A DNA stretch of 16,335 bases, taken from NCBI GenBank assembly GCA_039190005.1, contig JBCCYM010000041.1, positions 1 through 16,335 of the forward strand. The letters are read 5' to 3'. Position 1 is the stretch's first letter; each line of letters begins with the position of its first letter. The translations under genes and the position numbers were made by a program. Below, in pieces: positions 6,768 to 14,052 of the stretch. Source of the stretch: JBCCYM01 sp039190005. GTDB taxonomy: Bacteria; Pseudomonadota; Gammaproteobacteria; UBA12402. The notes beneath the pieces are model-generated. The model saw only the letters and a list, made by a program, of their open reading frames with translations, was not told the origin of the DNA and searched no databases.

Positions 6768-7238
6768 TTATTTCGCGCTGTCCGATGTTAGCTTAATAAC
6801 AACATCACAAGTCTTTGGATGATTCGGGTTATATGGTGATATTGTTTTCAATATCACTTGATCTTTATCTTTTTTCTCAAATGGATGCAGGGTAAATTCC
6901 CGGGCAAAAAAAGTGGCTTTACTAAAACCGTAAGCAAAAAGCGCGATATCACTGTCATAATACTGTAAAAAAGCCTGGTCGGGATTTTTGGCGGTGACTT
7001 TACCTAACGCCGGGCAGTTTACCGCCAAAAACTGAGCCAAGGTAATACCGGACTGATTGTGAAAAGTAGCCACATTACTTCGCACACTGACATCAAACTT
7101 TATCTCATGCTGATTGGCGATCACAATAGCGTGATAACGCGACGCGAGTTTAGGTGTTAGCGCTCGCGCGTCTCGCTGAGAGTGTATGGTACACGCTGTT
7201 AACACCAGCAAGCAAAGACATAAAATAATAGATTTCAT
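6768..7238 (-). CDS. Small putative lipoprotein of unknown function
   Basis: I do not recognise the family. The 156-residue product starts MKSIILCLCLLVLTACTIHS, a lipoprotein signal with lipobox LTAC and lipidated Cys at 16. The residue after it is Thr, not Asp, so outer-membrane sorting is the default expectation. The mature part has no transmembrane segment and looks mixed alpha/beta, with FDVSVRSNVATFHN and FFAREFTLHPFE as beta-rich stretches, and two further cysteines (in VNCPAL and KTCDVV) that could form a disulfide. Its ATG overlaps the plsY stop by 4 nt (ATGA), so its translation is probably coupled to plsY. Codon use looks like its neighbours. Confidence 0.75.
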   Translation of the reverse strand: MKSIILCLCLLVLTACTIHSQRDARALTPKLASRYHAIVIANQHEIKFDVSVRSNVATFHNQSGITLAQFLAVNCPALGKVTAKNPDQAFLQYYDSDIALFAYGFSKATFFAREFTLHPFEKKDKDQVILKTISPYNPNHPKTCDVVIKLTSDSAK

Positions 7239-7834
7239 TCTTTATCTTTCCAGGGAAAAGAAATTTTTCTTTCCTGTCCACGTCGCAATCGTTCGATGTT
7301 ATCCTGATGCCGATAAATAATAAACGCGGAAATGATGACTAAAGGTATAAAATAAGACGCCTCCCCCAGGAACAAACAGTTTATCGGCACAATGATTACC
7401 GTCACCAATGACGCGAGTGACGCGTAAGCAAAAATTGCCACAATAATTAACCATATGATAATGGCGACAATGCCCAAGCTAAAATGCAAACCCAGCAAAA
7501 GACCAAACAGTGTTGCAACACCTTTGCCACCTTTAAACTTAAAAAATACCGGATATAAATGACCAATGAACACGGCTAATGCCACTAAAGCCAGCCAAAA
7601 ACCATGAACAGATAAAGCATGACCAATCAATACGGCAATTAATCCTTTCGCGGCGTCACCCAGCAGTGTAATCATTGCCGCGCCGTAATTACCGGTACGC
7701 AACATATTTGTTGCGCCCGGATTGCCCGAACCATGATGCCGCGGATCATCCAGCGCTAAGTAGCGCGAACTCAAGATAGCGAAATTTATTGATCCGAGTA
7801 AATAACCGATAATTATTGCGATAATTGTTAACAT
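7235..7834 (-). CDS. plsY: Glycerol-3-phosphate acyltransferase PlsY
   Basis: The 199-residue polytopic membrane protein carries the three PlsY motifs: HHGSGNPGATNMLR after the first helix, FKFKGGKGVAT in the middle loop, and YRHQDNIERLRRGQERKI near the C-terminus. PlsY takes acyl-phosphate and sn-glycerol-3-phosphate to make lysophosphatidic acid, the first step of phospholipid synthesis, at the inner membrane. GGAG lies 7 nt before the ATG. It starts 14 nt after the rfbB stop and overlaps the lipoprotein gene by 4 nt, so it sits at the end of the dTDP-rhamnose gene cluster. That is an unusual setting for plsY and could tie its expression to surface polysaccharide genes. Confidence 0.96.
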   Translation of the reverse strand: MLTIIAIIIGYLLGSINFAILSSRYLALDDPRHHGSGNPGATNMLRTGNYGAAMITLLGDAAKGLIAVLIGHALSVHGFWLALVALAVFIGHLYPVFFKFKGGKGVATLFGLLLGLHFSLGIVAIIIWLIIVAIFAYASLASLVTVIIVPINCLFLGEASYFIPLVIISAFIIYRHQDNIERLRRGQERKISFPWKDKE

Positions 7835-7848
7835 AGCATGCTCCGTAT

Positions 7849-8853
7849 CTACATATCATAAAAGGCGATGGTTTTTCTTAAACCGCTGTCAAAATCTTCC
7901 AGCGGTTGCCAATTCAGTGTCTGGCTTATTTTGTCATGGTTGATCGCGTAGCGCCAATCGTGACCTAAGCGGTCGTCAACAAAACGTATTTGTTCACGAT
8001 AACTGTTCTGTTTTGGCTTTAATTCATCTAATAGTTTGCAAATCCTGCCGGTAACATCAAGATTGCTGTATTCACTATTACCACCGATATTATACGTTTC
8101 GCCCACTTTACCGGCGCTAATAATGTTGATCACTGCCTGACAGTGATCATCGACATAAAGCCAATCACGAATATTACTGCCATCACCATAGACAGGAATA
8201 CATTGATTGTTAAGACAACTGCGAATAATTGTTGGGATAAATTTTTCTGGATGTTGATAAGGACCATAATTGTTGGAACAATTTGAAATGGTGACAGGTA
8301 ATTTATAAGTATGATAATAAGCGCGCGCCAAATGGTCTGAACCGGCTTTTGAAGCGGAATACGGTGAATTAGGCGTATAGGCTGTGTGTTCAGTGAAAGC
8401 GGGATCTTCTTTGTTTAAACTGCCATACACTTCATCGGTGGAGATATGATGGAAACGGCATTGTTGCTGATTGTATTTTTTTTCTCCAAGCCAATATTGG
8501 CGCGCGGCTTCCAACAGTGTAAATGTGCCGACAACGTTGGTTTGAATAAAAGGTGCCGGACCGCTTATCGAACGATCGACATGACTCTCAGCGGCAAAAT
8601 GCACTACGGTATCAATATTATATTGACGGAATAAGTTATCAATGCATCTCCCATCACAAATATCCCCCTGAACAAAATGATGTTGATCGGCTTTAGGTAA
8701 TGCCTGTAAATTTTTTTTCGATCCGGCATAGGTCAATAAATCAAGATTGATGACCATCGGCGCTTGCGGCAACCTTAATAAACAGCGGATAAAATTACTG
8801 CCGATAAAACCAGCGCCACCGGTGACCAACACATTTTTCATGGTATACTTCAT
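7849..8853 (-). CDS. rfbB: dTDP-glucose 4,6-dehydratase
   Basis: The enzyme (RmlB) converts dTDP-glucose to dTDP-4-keto-6-deoxyglucose, the second step toward dTDP-L-rhamnose, using bound NAD. At 334 residues it has the Rossmann motif TGGAGFIGSNF (11-21), FAAESHVDRSI (86-96), the active-site ISTDEVYGS with T139, D140 and E141, and the YxxxK pair Y165/K169 in YSASKAGSDH. The C-terminal half has NCSNNYGPYQHPEKFIP and DWLYVDDHC. The first ATG (8853) overlaps the rfbD stop as ATGA, which supports it over the internal ATG four codons later. The order rfbA-rfbC-rfbD-rfbB differs from the classical rfbBDAC. Confidence 0.96.
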   Translation of the reverse strand: MKYTMKNVLVTGGAGFIGSNFIRCLLRLPQAPMVINLDLLTYAGSKKNLQALPKADQHHFVQGDICDGRCIDNLFRQYNIDTVVHFAAESHVDRSISGPAPFIQTNVVGTFTLLEAARQYWLGEKKYNQQQCRFHHISTDEVYGSLNKEDPAFTEHTAYTPNSPYSASKAGSDHLARAYYHTYKLPVTISNCSNNYGPYQHPEKFIPTIIRSCLNNQCIPVYGDGSNIRDWLYVDDHCQAVINIISAGKVGETYNIGGNSEYSNLDVTGRICKLLDELKPKQNSYREQIRFVDDRLGHDWRYAINHDKISQTLNWQPLEDFDSGLRKTIAFYDM

Positions 8854-9746
8854 AGCATTAATTCTCTAATAAGCGATTTTAAACCTATCTGCCAAGGTAC
8901 TTGTTGAATATTAAAACAGCGCTCTATTTTAGTGCAATCGAGCACGGAATGTAAGGGGCGTTTTGCCGCCGTTCGATAATCAACATGAGAGATTGGCTTG
9001 ACATCTTGTGTACACGGTTTTTGCAGCAGGCGCATTTCCGCGAAAATAGCTTGAGCAAACCGATACCAACTCACCGGCGGATTGCTACAATAATGATAAA
9101 TACCGTATAATGATTTTTCAGGTGATGTCATCATTTTTTTCGCGATGTTTAAGATCACGTCAGCAATATCACCTGCCGGTGTTGGACAGGTAATCTGATC
9201 ATCAATCACCTGAATTTGTCGTTGCGCTTGCCCTAACTTAATCATGGTTTTAACAAAATTATGGCCATGCACCCCAAACACACCGCTCACACGTAGAATG
9301 ATATAATTCGACATGCTATTCATGATGCCGCGCTCGCCCTGCCATTTACTCTCGCCATAGGTATTGATCGGGCGTGGTGTATCGTTTTCACAATAAGCAT
9401 GATGACCAAGTCCATCAAAAACATAGTCTGTTGACATATGGATAAGCGGTACATCCGCCTCGGCACAGGCTTGGGCGATAACAGCGGCACCATGCTGATT
9501 AACCGCAAACGCTTGATTACGATGCTGTTCGGCCGCGTCAACCGCGGTATAAGCCGCGGTATTGATGACAATATCCGGCTGATATTGCTGCATTGCCATT
9601 TTAACACTATCCGGTTCACAGATATTTAATTGCTGCTTATTCAAAGCAACAAATGAGAAAGCCGACTCAGTCGATGCCATTATTTTAACCTGCTGCGCTA
9701 AATCCCAAGCTAATTGACCATCGGCACCGGTAATCAGCAATTTCAT
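8850..9746 (-). CDS. rfbD: dTDP-4-dehydrorhamnose reductase
   Basis: RmlD uses NAD(P)H to reduce dTDP-4-keto-rhamnose to dTDP-L-rhamnose, the last step of the pathway. From the chosen start the protein has 298 residues, beginning MKLLITGADGQLAWDL, the expected first strand and glycine loop. NTAAYTAVDAAEQ (62-74), MSTDYVFDG (104-112) and the catalytic Y130/K134 in TYGESKWQGE are all present. Another in-frame ATG at 9761 would add MWESA before the conserved start; I prefer 9746 because family members begin with the first beta strand, and GGAAAG sits just before it. It is separated from rfbC by 171-186 bp that contain a repeat element, and overlaps rfbB by 4 nt. Confidence 0.95.
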   Translation of the reverse strand: MKLLITGADGQLAWDLAQQVKIMASTESAFSFVALNKQQLNICEPDSVKMAMQQYQPDIVINTAAYTAVDAAEQHRNQAFAVNQHGAAVIAQACAEADVPLIHMSTDYVFDGLGHHAYCENDTPRPINTYGESKWQGERGIMNSMSNYIILRVSGVFGVHGHNFVKTMIKLGQAQRQIQVIDDQITCPTPAGDIADVILNIAKKMMTSPEKSLYGIYHYCSNPPVSWYRFAQAIFAEMRLLQKPCTQDVKPISHVDYRTAAKRPLHSVLDCTKIERCFNIQQVPWQIGLKSLIRELML

Positions 9747-9769
9747 TGCACTTTCCCACATTTATTTCC

Positions 9770-9878
9770 GTCATTCCCGCGTAGGCGGGAATCCAGAGAA
9801 AACCCTACAGGCATAGACATTTTTCTCCTGGATCTTATCCTGAGCTTGTCGAAGGGTTCCCGCCTACGCGGGAATGAC
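9770..9878. mobile_element. MITE-like inverted-repeat element (copy A2) with a second repeat nested in one arm
   Basis: The element begins GTCATTCCCGCGTAGGCGGG at 9770 and ends with the inverse at 9878. Its interior shares CCAGAGAAAA, the inverse of GCCTGTAG, and ATTTTTCTCCTGGA with copy A1 (4646-4802). The right arm is split after CTCCTGGA by 24 bp (9833-9856) that read TCTTATCCTGAGCTTGTCGA then AGGG, i.e. one unit of the other repeat family. It fills most of the rfbC-rfbD gap. The hairpins could reduce or process the polycistronic transcript. Confidence 0.8.
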
Positions 9879-9932
9879 GGGAGAAAATACAGCAATGCCA
9901 GAAGAAAATTAGTAATGTCTAATAAATTAACT

Positions 9933-10556
9933 TTATTCAACGCTTACCTTCTTTGTTAAATCTTTCTCTACGCTAGTTTTTGGTTTATTTTCACAATAAC
10001 TATAAACAGGCAAATCAGCAATCGGAATATCTCGTAAGCGACAAGCGTTGTTATCTTTAGCGGATACAACAGGCGCGATATTTTCTAAAGGCCAAGCAAT
10101 ACCAATATCCGGATCATGCCACTGAATAGACATCTCAGATTCAGGATGATAGTAATCGGTACATTTATAAGCGAAATGTGCTGTCTCAGACATTACCAAA
10201 AAACCATGCGCCAATCCCGGCGGCACATAAAGCTGATTATGCTGTTCACCTGTCAATATCACACTCAACCATTGACCGAATGTCGGAGAACCATGACGGA
10301 TATCAACAACCACATCAAAAATCTGGCCGCTCATTGCCGACACTAATTTGCCCTGGGTATACTGTTTTTGATGATGCAAGCCGCGTAAAACACCACGTCG
10401 GGAATAAGACTGATTATCCTGAATAAATACGGCTTCGATACCATGATCATGATAACGTTGTTGTTGAAAGCTTTCATAAAAATAACCACGTTCATCACCA
10501 TAAACGTCCGGTTGAATGAGTTTTACACCGGGTATTTTTGTATCACTTACTTTCAT
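9933..10556 (-). CDS. rfbC: dTDP-4-dehydrorhamnose 3,5-epimerase
   Basis: RmlC epimerises dTDP-4-keto-6-deoxyglucose at C3 and C5, the third step to dTDP-L-rhamnose. It is a cupin. The motifs are DERGYFYESF (21-30), GVLRGLHHQ with the catalytic base H61, GKLVSAMSGQIFDVVVDIR, LYVPPGLAHGF, and YKCTDYYHPESE with the active-site tyrosine, then WHDPDIGIAWP. At 207 residues it is about 20 longer than most RmlC proteins; the extra part is the polar tail CENKPKTSVEKDLTKKVSVE, directly before the repeat element. The ATG lies 14 nt inside the end of rfbA, so translation is probably coupled. Confidence 0.95.
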   Translation of the reverse strand: MKVSDTKIPGVKLIQPDVYGDERGYFYESFQQQRYHDHGIEAVFIQDNQSYSRRGVLRGLHHQKQYTQGKLVSAMSGQIFDVVVDIRHGSPTFGQWLSVILTGEQHNQLYVPPGLAHGFLVMSETAHFAYKCTDYYHPESEMSIQWHDPDIGIAWPLENIAPVVSAKDNNACRLRDIPIADLPVYSYCENKPKTSVEKDLTKKVSVE

Positions 10557-11424
10557 GCAGCAATTCCAAAAGATAAGTGCCGTAACCGCTTTTTAATAAA
10601 GGTTGTGCTAAGTTTTCTAACTGCTGATCATCAATATAACCTTGACGCCAAGCAAGTTCTTCAGGACAGCCAATACGCAAACCCTGGCGTTGCTCAAGGA
10701 TTTGTATAAACTTACCGGCATCAAGCATAGAATTCACAGTACCAGTATCCAGCCAAGCAACACCGCGATTAAAACGCTTGACGGTTAACTGATCACGACG
10801 TAAGTATTCAGCGTTGATGTCACTGATTTCCAATTCACCTCGCGCCGAGGGTTTCAAATCTCTAGCAATATCAACAACCTGTTGATCATAAAAATATAGT
10901 CCGGATACCGCGTAATGCGAAGGTGGCTGTGTTGGTTTTTCAACAATTTGATTAACCTTGCCGTTCTGATCAAAACCAAGCACACCATAACGTTCTGGAT
11001 CTTTCACTTTGAAAGCAAAAATTATCCCGCCAGCTTGCTGATGATTACTCTCAATTAGTACTTTACCTAATTCATGACCAAAAATAAGATTATCGCCAAG
11101 AATAAGAAAGACATGATCACGACCAATAAATGAAGCGCCCACACGAAAAGCATCGGCAATACCTCTTGGTTTGTCTTGAGTGACATAACTGAAATTTAAC
11201 CCCCATTGCGCGCCATCGCCGAGGAATCGCTTAAATAAAGCTTGTTCATGTGTTGTTGTTACAATTAAAATGTCACGACAACCCGCTAACATGCTTGTGC
11301 AAAGCGGATAATAAATCATCGGCTTGTCATAAACCGGCAGTAATTGTTTGCTGATGACCTGAGTACAAGGATAGAGTCGCGTACCAGCGCCACCAGCCAA
11401 AATAATTGCTTTTGTTGTTGCCAT
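10543..11424 (-). CDS. rfbA: Glucose-1-phosphate thymidylyltransferase
   Basis: RmlA joins dTTP and glucose-1-phosphate to give dTDP-glucose and is the entry enzyme of the pathway, usually inhibited by dTDP-L-rhamnose. The 293-residue protein has the nucleotide-binding loop LAGGAGTRLYPCTQ, then SKQLLPVYDKPMIYYPL, LGDNLIFGH with the metal Asp, GVLGFDQNGKVNQIVEKP, SGLYFYDQQV, ELEISDINAEYL and GVAWLDTGTV. It is the first gene of the rfb cluster on this strand. The ATG is preceded by only a weak AAGAAA. The 46-bp tandem repeats begin 21 bp upstream of it, so its leader or promoter must lie in or beyond repeat sequence. Confidence 0.97.
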   Translation of the reverse strand: MATTKAIILAGGAGTRLYPCTQVISKQLLPVYDKPMIYYPLCTSMLAGCRDILIVTTTHEQALFKRFLGDGAQWGLNFSYVTQDKPRGIADAFRVGASFIGRDHVFLILGDNLIFGHELGKVLIESNHQQAGGIIFAFKVKDPERYGVLGFDQNGKVNQIVEKPTQPPSHYAVSGLYFYDQQVVDIARDLKPSARGELEISDINAEYLRRDQLTVKRFNRGVAWLDTGTVNSMLDAGKFIQILEQRQGLRIGCPEELAWRQGYIDDQQLENLAQPLLKSGYGTYLLELLHESK

Positions 11425-11444
11425 TATTTTCTTGAATGTTATAA

Positions 11445-11540
11445 ACCACCCTTCGACCCTTCGACAGGCTCAGGGCAAGCAAGCTCAGGGACCGCCCTTC
11501 GACCCTTCGGCAGGCTCAGGGCAAGCAGGCTCAGGGACCA
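11445..11540. repeat. Tandem duplication of a 46-bp unit built from CTTCGACAGGCTCAGG-type repeats
   Basis: Two units, 11445-11490 and 11491-11536, follow each other at a period of 46 bp and are followed by ACCA of a third. Unit one starts ACCACCCTTCGACCCTTCGA and unit two ACCGCCCTTCGACCCTTCGG; both continue CAGGCTCAGGGCAAGCA and end GCTCAGGG. Only three or four bases differ. Each unit itself contains two shortened motif copies. The array sits between rfbA and the SulP-CA gene. Confidence 0.8.
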
Positions 11541-11543
11541 CTT

Positions 11544-11569
11544 GTCATTCCCGCCCGCGCGGGAATGAC
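11544..11569. repeat. Solo palindromic arm of the GTCATTCCCGC element (copy A3)
   Basis: Two 11-bp inverted arms, GTCATTCCCGC and GCGGGAATGAC, flank the 4-bp centre CCGC. This equals one arm of elements A1 and A2 without their interior. It abuts the tandem repeat array, only 4 bp away. With 67 bp left to the SulP-CA stop, its hairpin could act as that gene's terminator, but no U tract follows. Confidence 0.7.
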
Positions 11570-11635
11570 GGAGATAAAGGTATTATGACAGTAAGACGAC
11601 TATAAGTACAGAAATATTAATGGATTCCAGATCAA

Positions 11636-13882
11636 CTAAGTGGTCGTGTTCAAAGCGCCCGCTGTTATCGGTTTAGCTTGTTCTTCTAAGCTAGATTGAG
11701 TTTCAGCATGATGACAAATTAAATCACCAAAATCAACTTTACCTGTTTTCACATCATAAACCGCACCAAGCAACGCGACTTTACCTTGATCAAATCGTGA
11801 CGATATAATATCACTTTGCTGTAATATTTCATCCAATGTTAATTTAACATGATTTCTGGCAACATTATTGACAAAATCGACATTACTGCCATCGCGATTT
11901 TCTCGTGTTTCAATTTCCAACTCAATTGCCGGTTCTATTTTTTTGATCAAATCAGCCATATGACCTACTTTAAAACGATCACAAGCCACTTTAATCAGAC
12001 CATTATTGGTATGACCCAACACAACAATCAATTTTACCCCGACCACTTCAGCGGCATATTCAATTGACGCGAGCACACTTTCATTGAGAATATTGGCCGC
12101 CACGCGCGTCACAAACAAATCACCAATGCTAACATCAAAAACAAGTTCCACCGGAACGCGAGAGTCAATACAGGCTAAAACAAGCGCCATCGGATTCTGA
12201 TCCTCGGCTGTAGCCAGCAATCGTTGTTTACGATTTCGGTGAATAGGCGTCTCATTTAAGTAACGATGATTGCCTTCTTTAAGAATCGTTAAAATTTGCT
12301 GTGCCGATAAACTCTCAACAACATCATAACTCGTCGCCTCAATAAAAGACAGCTGATTCAGTTCAGCATATTTCCGCTTAAATCCTTCAAGATTTAAACT
12401 TATTTTTTTATTCTTGGATTGCACATCTCTGAATACACGAATCACATCGAGAATATCTTGATCAATATAGTCTGTTATCCAGGCGTCAATAATCACTCTT
12501 GATTTTTCCGGAATGGTATTCAAGGAACGGATAATCGCCGCTTTGCTCAAGAAACTGACACGTTGCGGCAAAATAAAACGGGTAATCATGCCACTTGGAT
12601 GTTTTTCATGGACTTCAGTGAACTTGCTTTTAGCATAATTATAAAGAATAAAAGCAGCACTCAACAATAGTCCAAAAATAATGCCTTTTAACAAATCAGA
12701 GAAAACAATACCAATAATCGTGCCTAGTAACGGTATAAAATAATTCAAACCTTTATTATAAGCCGCCATGATCATCTTTGGATTACAAAGCTTATAACCG
12801 GTATAAATCAAAATCCCAGCCAATGTTGCCAAGGGAATGTAATCCAACCATCTGGCAAAGAACAAAGTCCCGATTAACATTATTGTACCGTGAAAAATGG
12901 TTGAACACTTTGTTTTAGCGCCTGAATTGATATTAACGGATGAGCGGATAATCACCGAAGTGATCGGCATACCACCGAATAAGCCGGCACAGGCATTGCC
13001 CACACCTTGGGCGAAAAGTTCACGATTACGTGAGGCGTAACGATTTTTTTTATCGAGCTTCTCTGAGGCTTCCAAATTAAGCACTGTTTCCAATGAGGCG
13101 ACTATCGCCAAAATTACCGCGTAAACATAGACATTATAATTACGCCAGGCACTAAAATCAGGCGTCATTAATTGAGAGAAAAATCCGGATAAACCATAGG
13201 TATCAGGAAAATCAATTAAATGATAATGATTAAGCGCTAATGTGGGGAAAAATTGATTAAAACTAACATTCAAAAGAATAGCAATAATAACAGCAATAAC
13301 CGCCGCTGGTATAACACGTAACGTTTTAATGGCAAACTTATCCCAATAGATCATAATCAACAGAGTGACAACTGAAATAATCATCGCGCCAACATTAAAA
13401 TGAGTCTCGACAGCATGGAGAGAACCTGAACGAAAAAATCGATAGAAAGAGGTTGATAAATGCTGATTAAACCCGCAAGCTAACGGAATTTGTGTGATAA
13501 TAACCATAATCCCAATCGCCGCTAACAATCCCTGAATCACATTGGATGGCACATAATCTGAAATAAAGCCGACACGCAGCAAACCAATAATAATTTGCAA
13601 TATACCGGCAATCAAGACCGCCAGCAAAAAAACATGATAGTTACCGAGTTGGGTAATAGCCGTCAATACAACGGTGATTAAACCCGCGGCAGGACCACTG
13701 ACACTGACCGAAGAAGCACTGAGTAACCCAACAACAATACCGCCAATAATACCACTTAATATGCCACTGAATAATGGCGCACCAGAAGCCAGCGCAATAC
13801 CCAGGCAAAGGGGTAACGCTACCAGCCATACGACAACACTGGCAATAAAATCGCTTTTGATATTGTTGATTGTGGAATTCAT
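11636..13882 (-). CDS. SulP-family anion transporter fused to a beta-carbonic anhydrase domain
   Basis: From the chosen ATG the protein has 748 residues. The N-terminal half is a SulP/SLC26 transporter with about ten or more membrane segments (FIASVVVWLVALPLCLGIAL first) and the signature LFAQGVGNACAGLFGGMPIT. A STAS-like segment follows (about 440-510), then a beta-carbonic anhydrase domain to the end. Such fusions are known (Mycobacterium Rv3273) and are thought to couple bicarbonate transport to CO2/HCO3- conversion at the inner membrane. The anhydrase keeps C571-I-D573-S-R575 and H624, but the expected second zinc Cys of GHxxCG is N627 (GHTNNG). The in-frame GTG at 13930 was rejected because the promoter at 13933-13961 would start transcription downstream of it. 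No clear ribosome-binding site precedes the ATG. Confidence 0.92.
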   Translation of the reverse strand: MNSTINNIKSDFIASVVVWLVALPLCLGIALASGAPLFSGILSGIIGGIVVGLLSASSVSVSGPAAGLITVVLTAITQLGNYHVFLLAVLIAGILQIIIGLLRVGFISDYVPSNVIQGLLAAIGIMVIITQIPLACGFNQHLSTSFYRFFRSGSLHAVETHFNVGAMIISVVTLLIMIYWDKFAIKTLRVIPAAVIAVIIAILLNVSFNQFFPTLALNHYHLIDFPDTYGLSGFFSQLMTPDFSAWRNYNVYVYAVILAIVASLETVLNLEASEKLDKKNRYASRNRELFAQGVGNACAGLFGGMPITSVIIRSSVNINSGAKTKCSTIFHGTIMLIGTLFFARWLDYIPLATLAGILIYTGYKLCNPKMIMAAYNKGLNYFIPLLGTIIGIVFSDLLKGIIFGLLLSAAFILYNYAKSKFTEVHEKHPSGMITRFILPQRVSFLSKAAIIRSLNTIPEKSRVIIDAWITDYIDQDILDVIRVFRDVQSKNKKISLNLEGFKRKYAELNQLSFIEATSYDVVESLSAQQILTILKEGNHRYLNETPIHRNRKQRLLATAEDQNPMALVLACIDSRVPVELVFDVSIGDLFVTRVAANILNESVLASIEYAAEVVGVKLIVVLGHTNNGLIKVACDRFKVGHMADLIKKIEPAIELEIETRENRDGSNVDFVNNVARNHVKLTLDEILQQSDIISSRFDQGKVALLGAVYDVKTGKVDFGDLICHHAETQSSLEEQAKPITAGALNTTT

Positions 13883-13884
13883 GT

Positions 13885-13911
13885 TTAGCGAACCATTATT
13901 GATATATCCAT
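13885..13911 (-). CDS. Possible 8-residue leader peptide upstream of the SulP-CA gene
   Basis: An ATG at 13911 opens MDISIMVR and stops with TAA at 13885, two bases before the SulP-CA ATG at 13882. It is preceded by TGAGG (13920-13916), 4 nt upstream, the only good Shine-Dalgarno sequence in this leader. The main ATG has none. Termination of this mini-ORF would leave the ribosome next to the main start, so it may serve for translational coupling. It is very short and could be chance. Confidence 0.35.
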   Translation of the reverse strand: MDISIMVR

Positions 13912-13932
13912 CGCACCTCAATGTGCGCACTC

Positions 13933-13961
13933 ATAGTATGATGAAAAATGTGGAAAGTCAA
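13933..13961 (-). promoter_or_regulatory. Sigma-70-type promoter for the SulP-CA gene
   Basis: On the minus strand TTGACT (13961-13956) and TACTAT (13938-13933) are 17 nt apart. Transcription would start near 13926, giving a leader of about 44 nt before the ATG at 13882. The palindrome GTGCGCAC (13923-13930) overlaps the predicted start. Confidence 0.65.
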
Positions 13962-13989
13962 AATTTTTACTGATTTCACTTTATAGCAG

Positions 13990-14018
13990 TTGCTTCTAAA
14001 CTTAATCAAGTTTATACT
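13990..14018 (+). promoter_or_regulatory. Sigma-70-type promoter for the M17 aminopeptidase gene, with an inverted repeat in its spacer
   Basis: TTGCTT (13990-13995) and TATACT (14013-14018) are 17 nt apart; the start would be near 14025. The spacer and first -10 base form AAACTT-AATC-AAGTTT (13998-14013), a perfect 6-bp inverted repeat that could be an operator. It lies 28 bp from the -35 box of the divergent SulP-CA promoter. Confidence 0.6.
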
Positions 14019-14052
14019 CAGAAAAGTTAAGTATTGAGGTTATAAATTAATT

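Noticed and set aside
9743..9959. Open frames on both strands through the rfbC-rfbD gap
   Set aside because: They encode translated repeat sequence (PSFPRRRE-type peptides), a common artefact of GTCATTCCCGC elements.
11445..11540. Tandem repeats that could suggest a CRISPR array
   Set aside because: The two units are directly adjacent with no unique spacers, the motif is dispersed elsewhere in the window, and there are no cas genes.
13883..13930. N-terminal extension of the SulP-CA protein from the GTG at 13930
   Set aside because: The predicted transcription start near 13926 lies downstream of that codon, and the extension is not needed for the first transmembrane segment.
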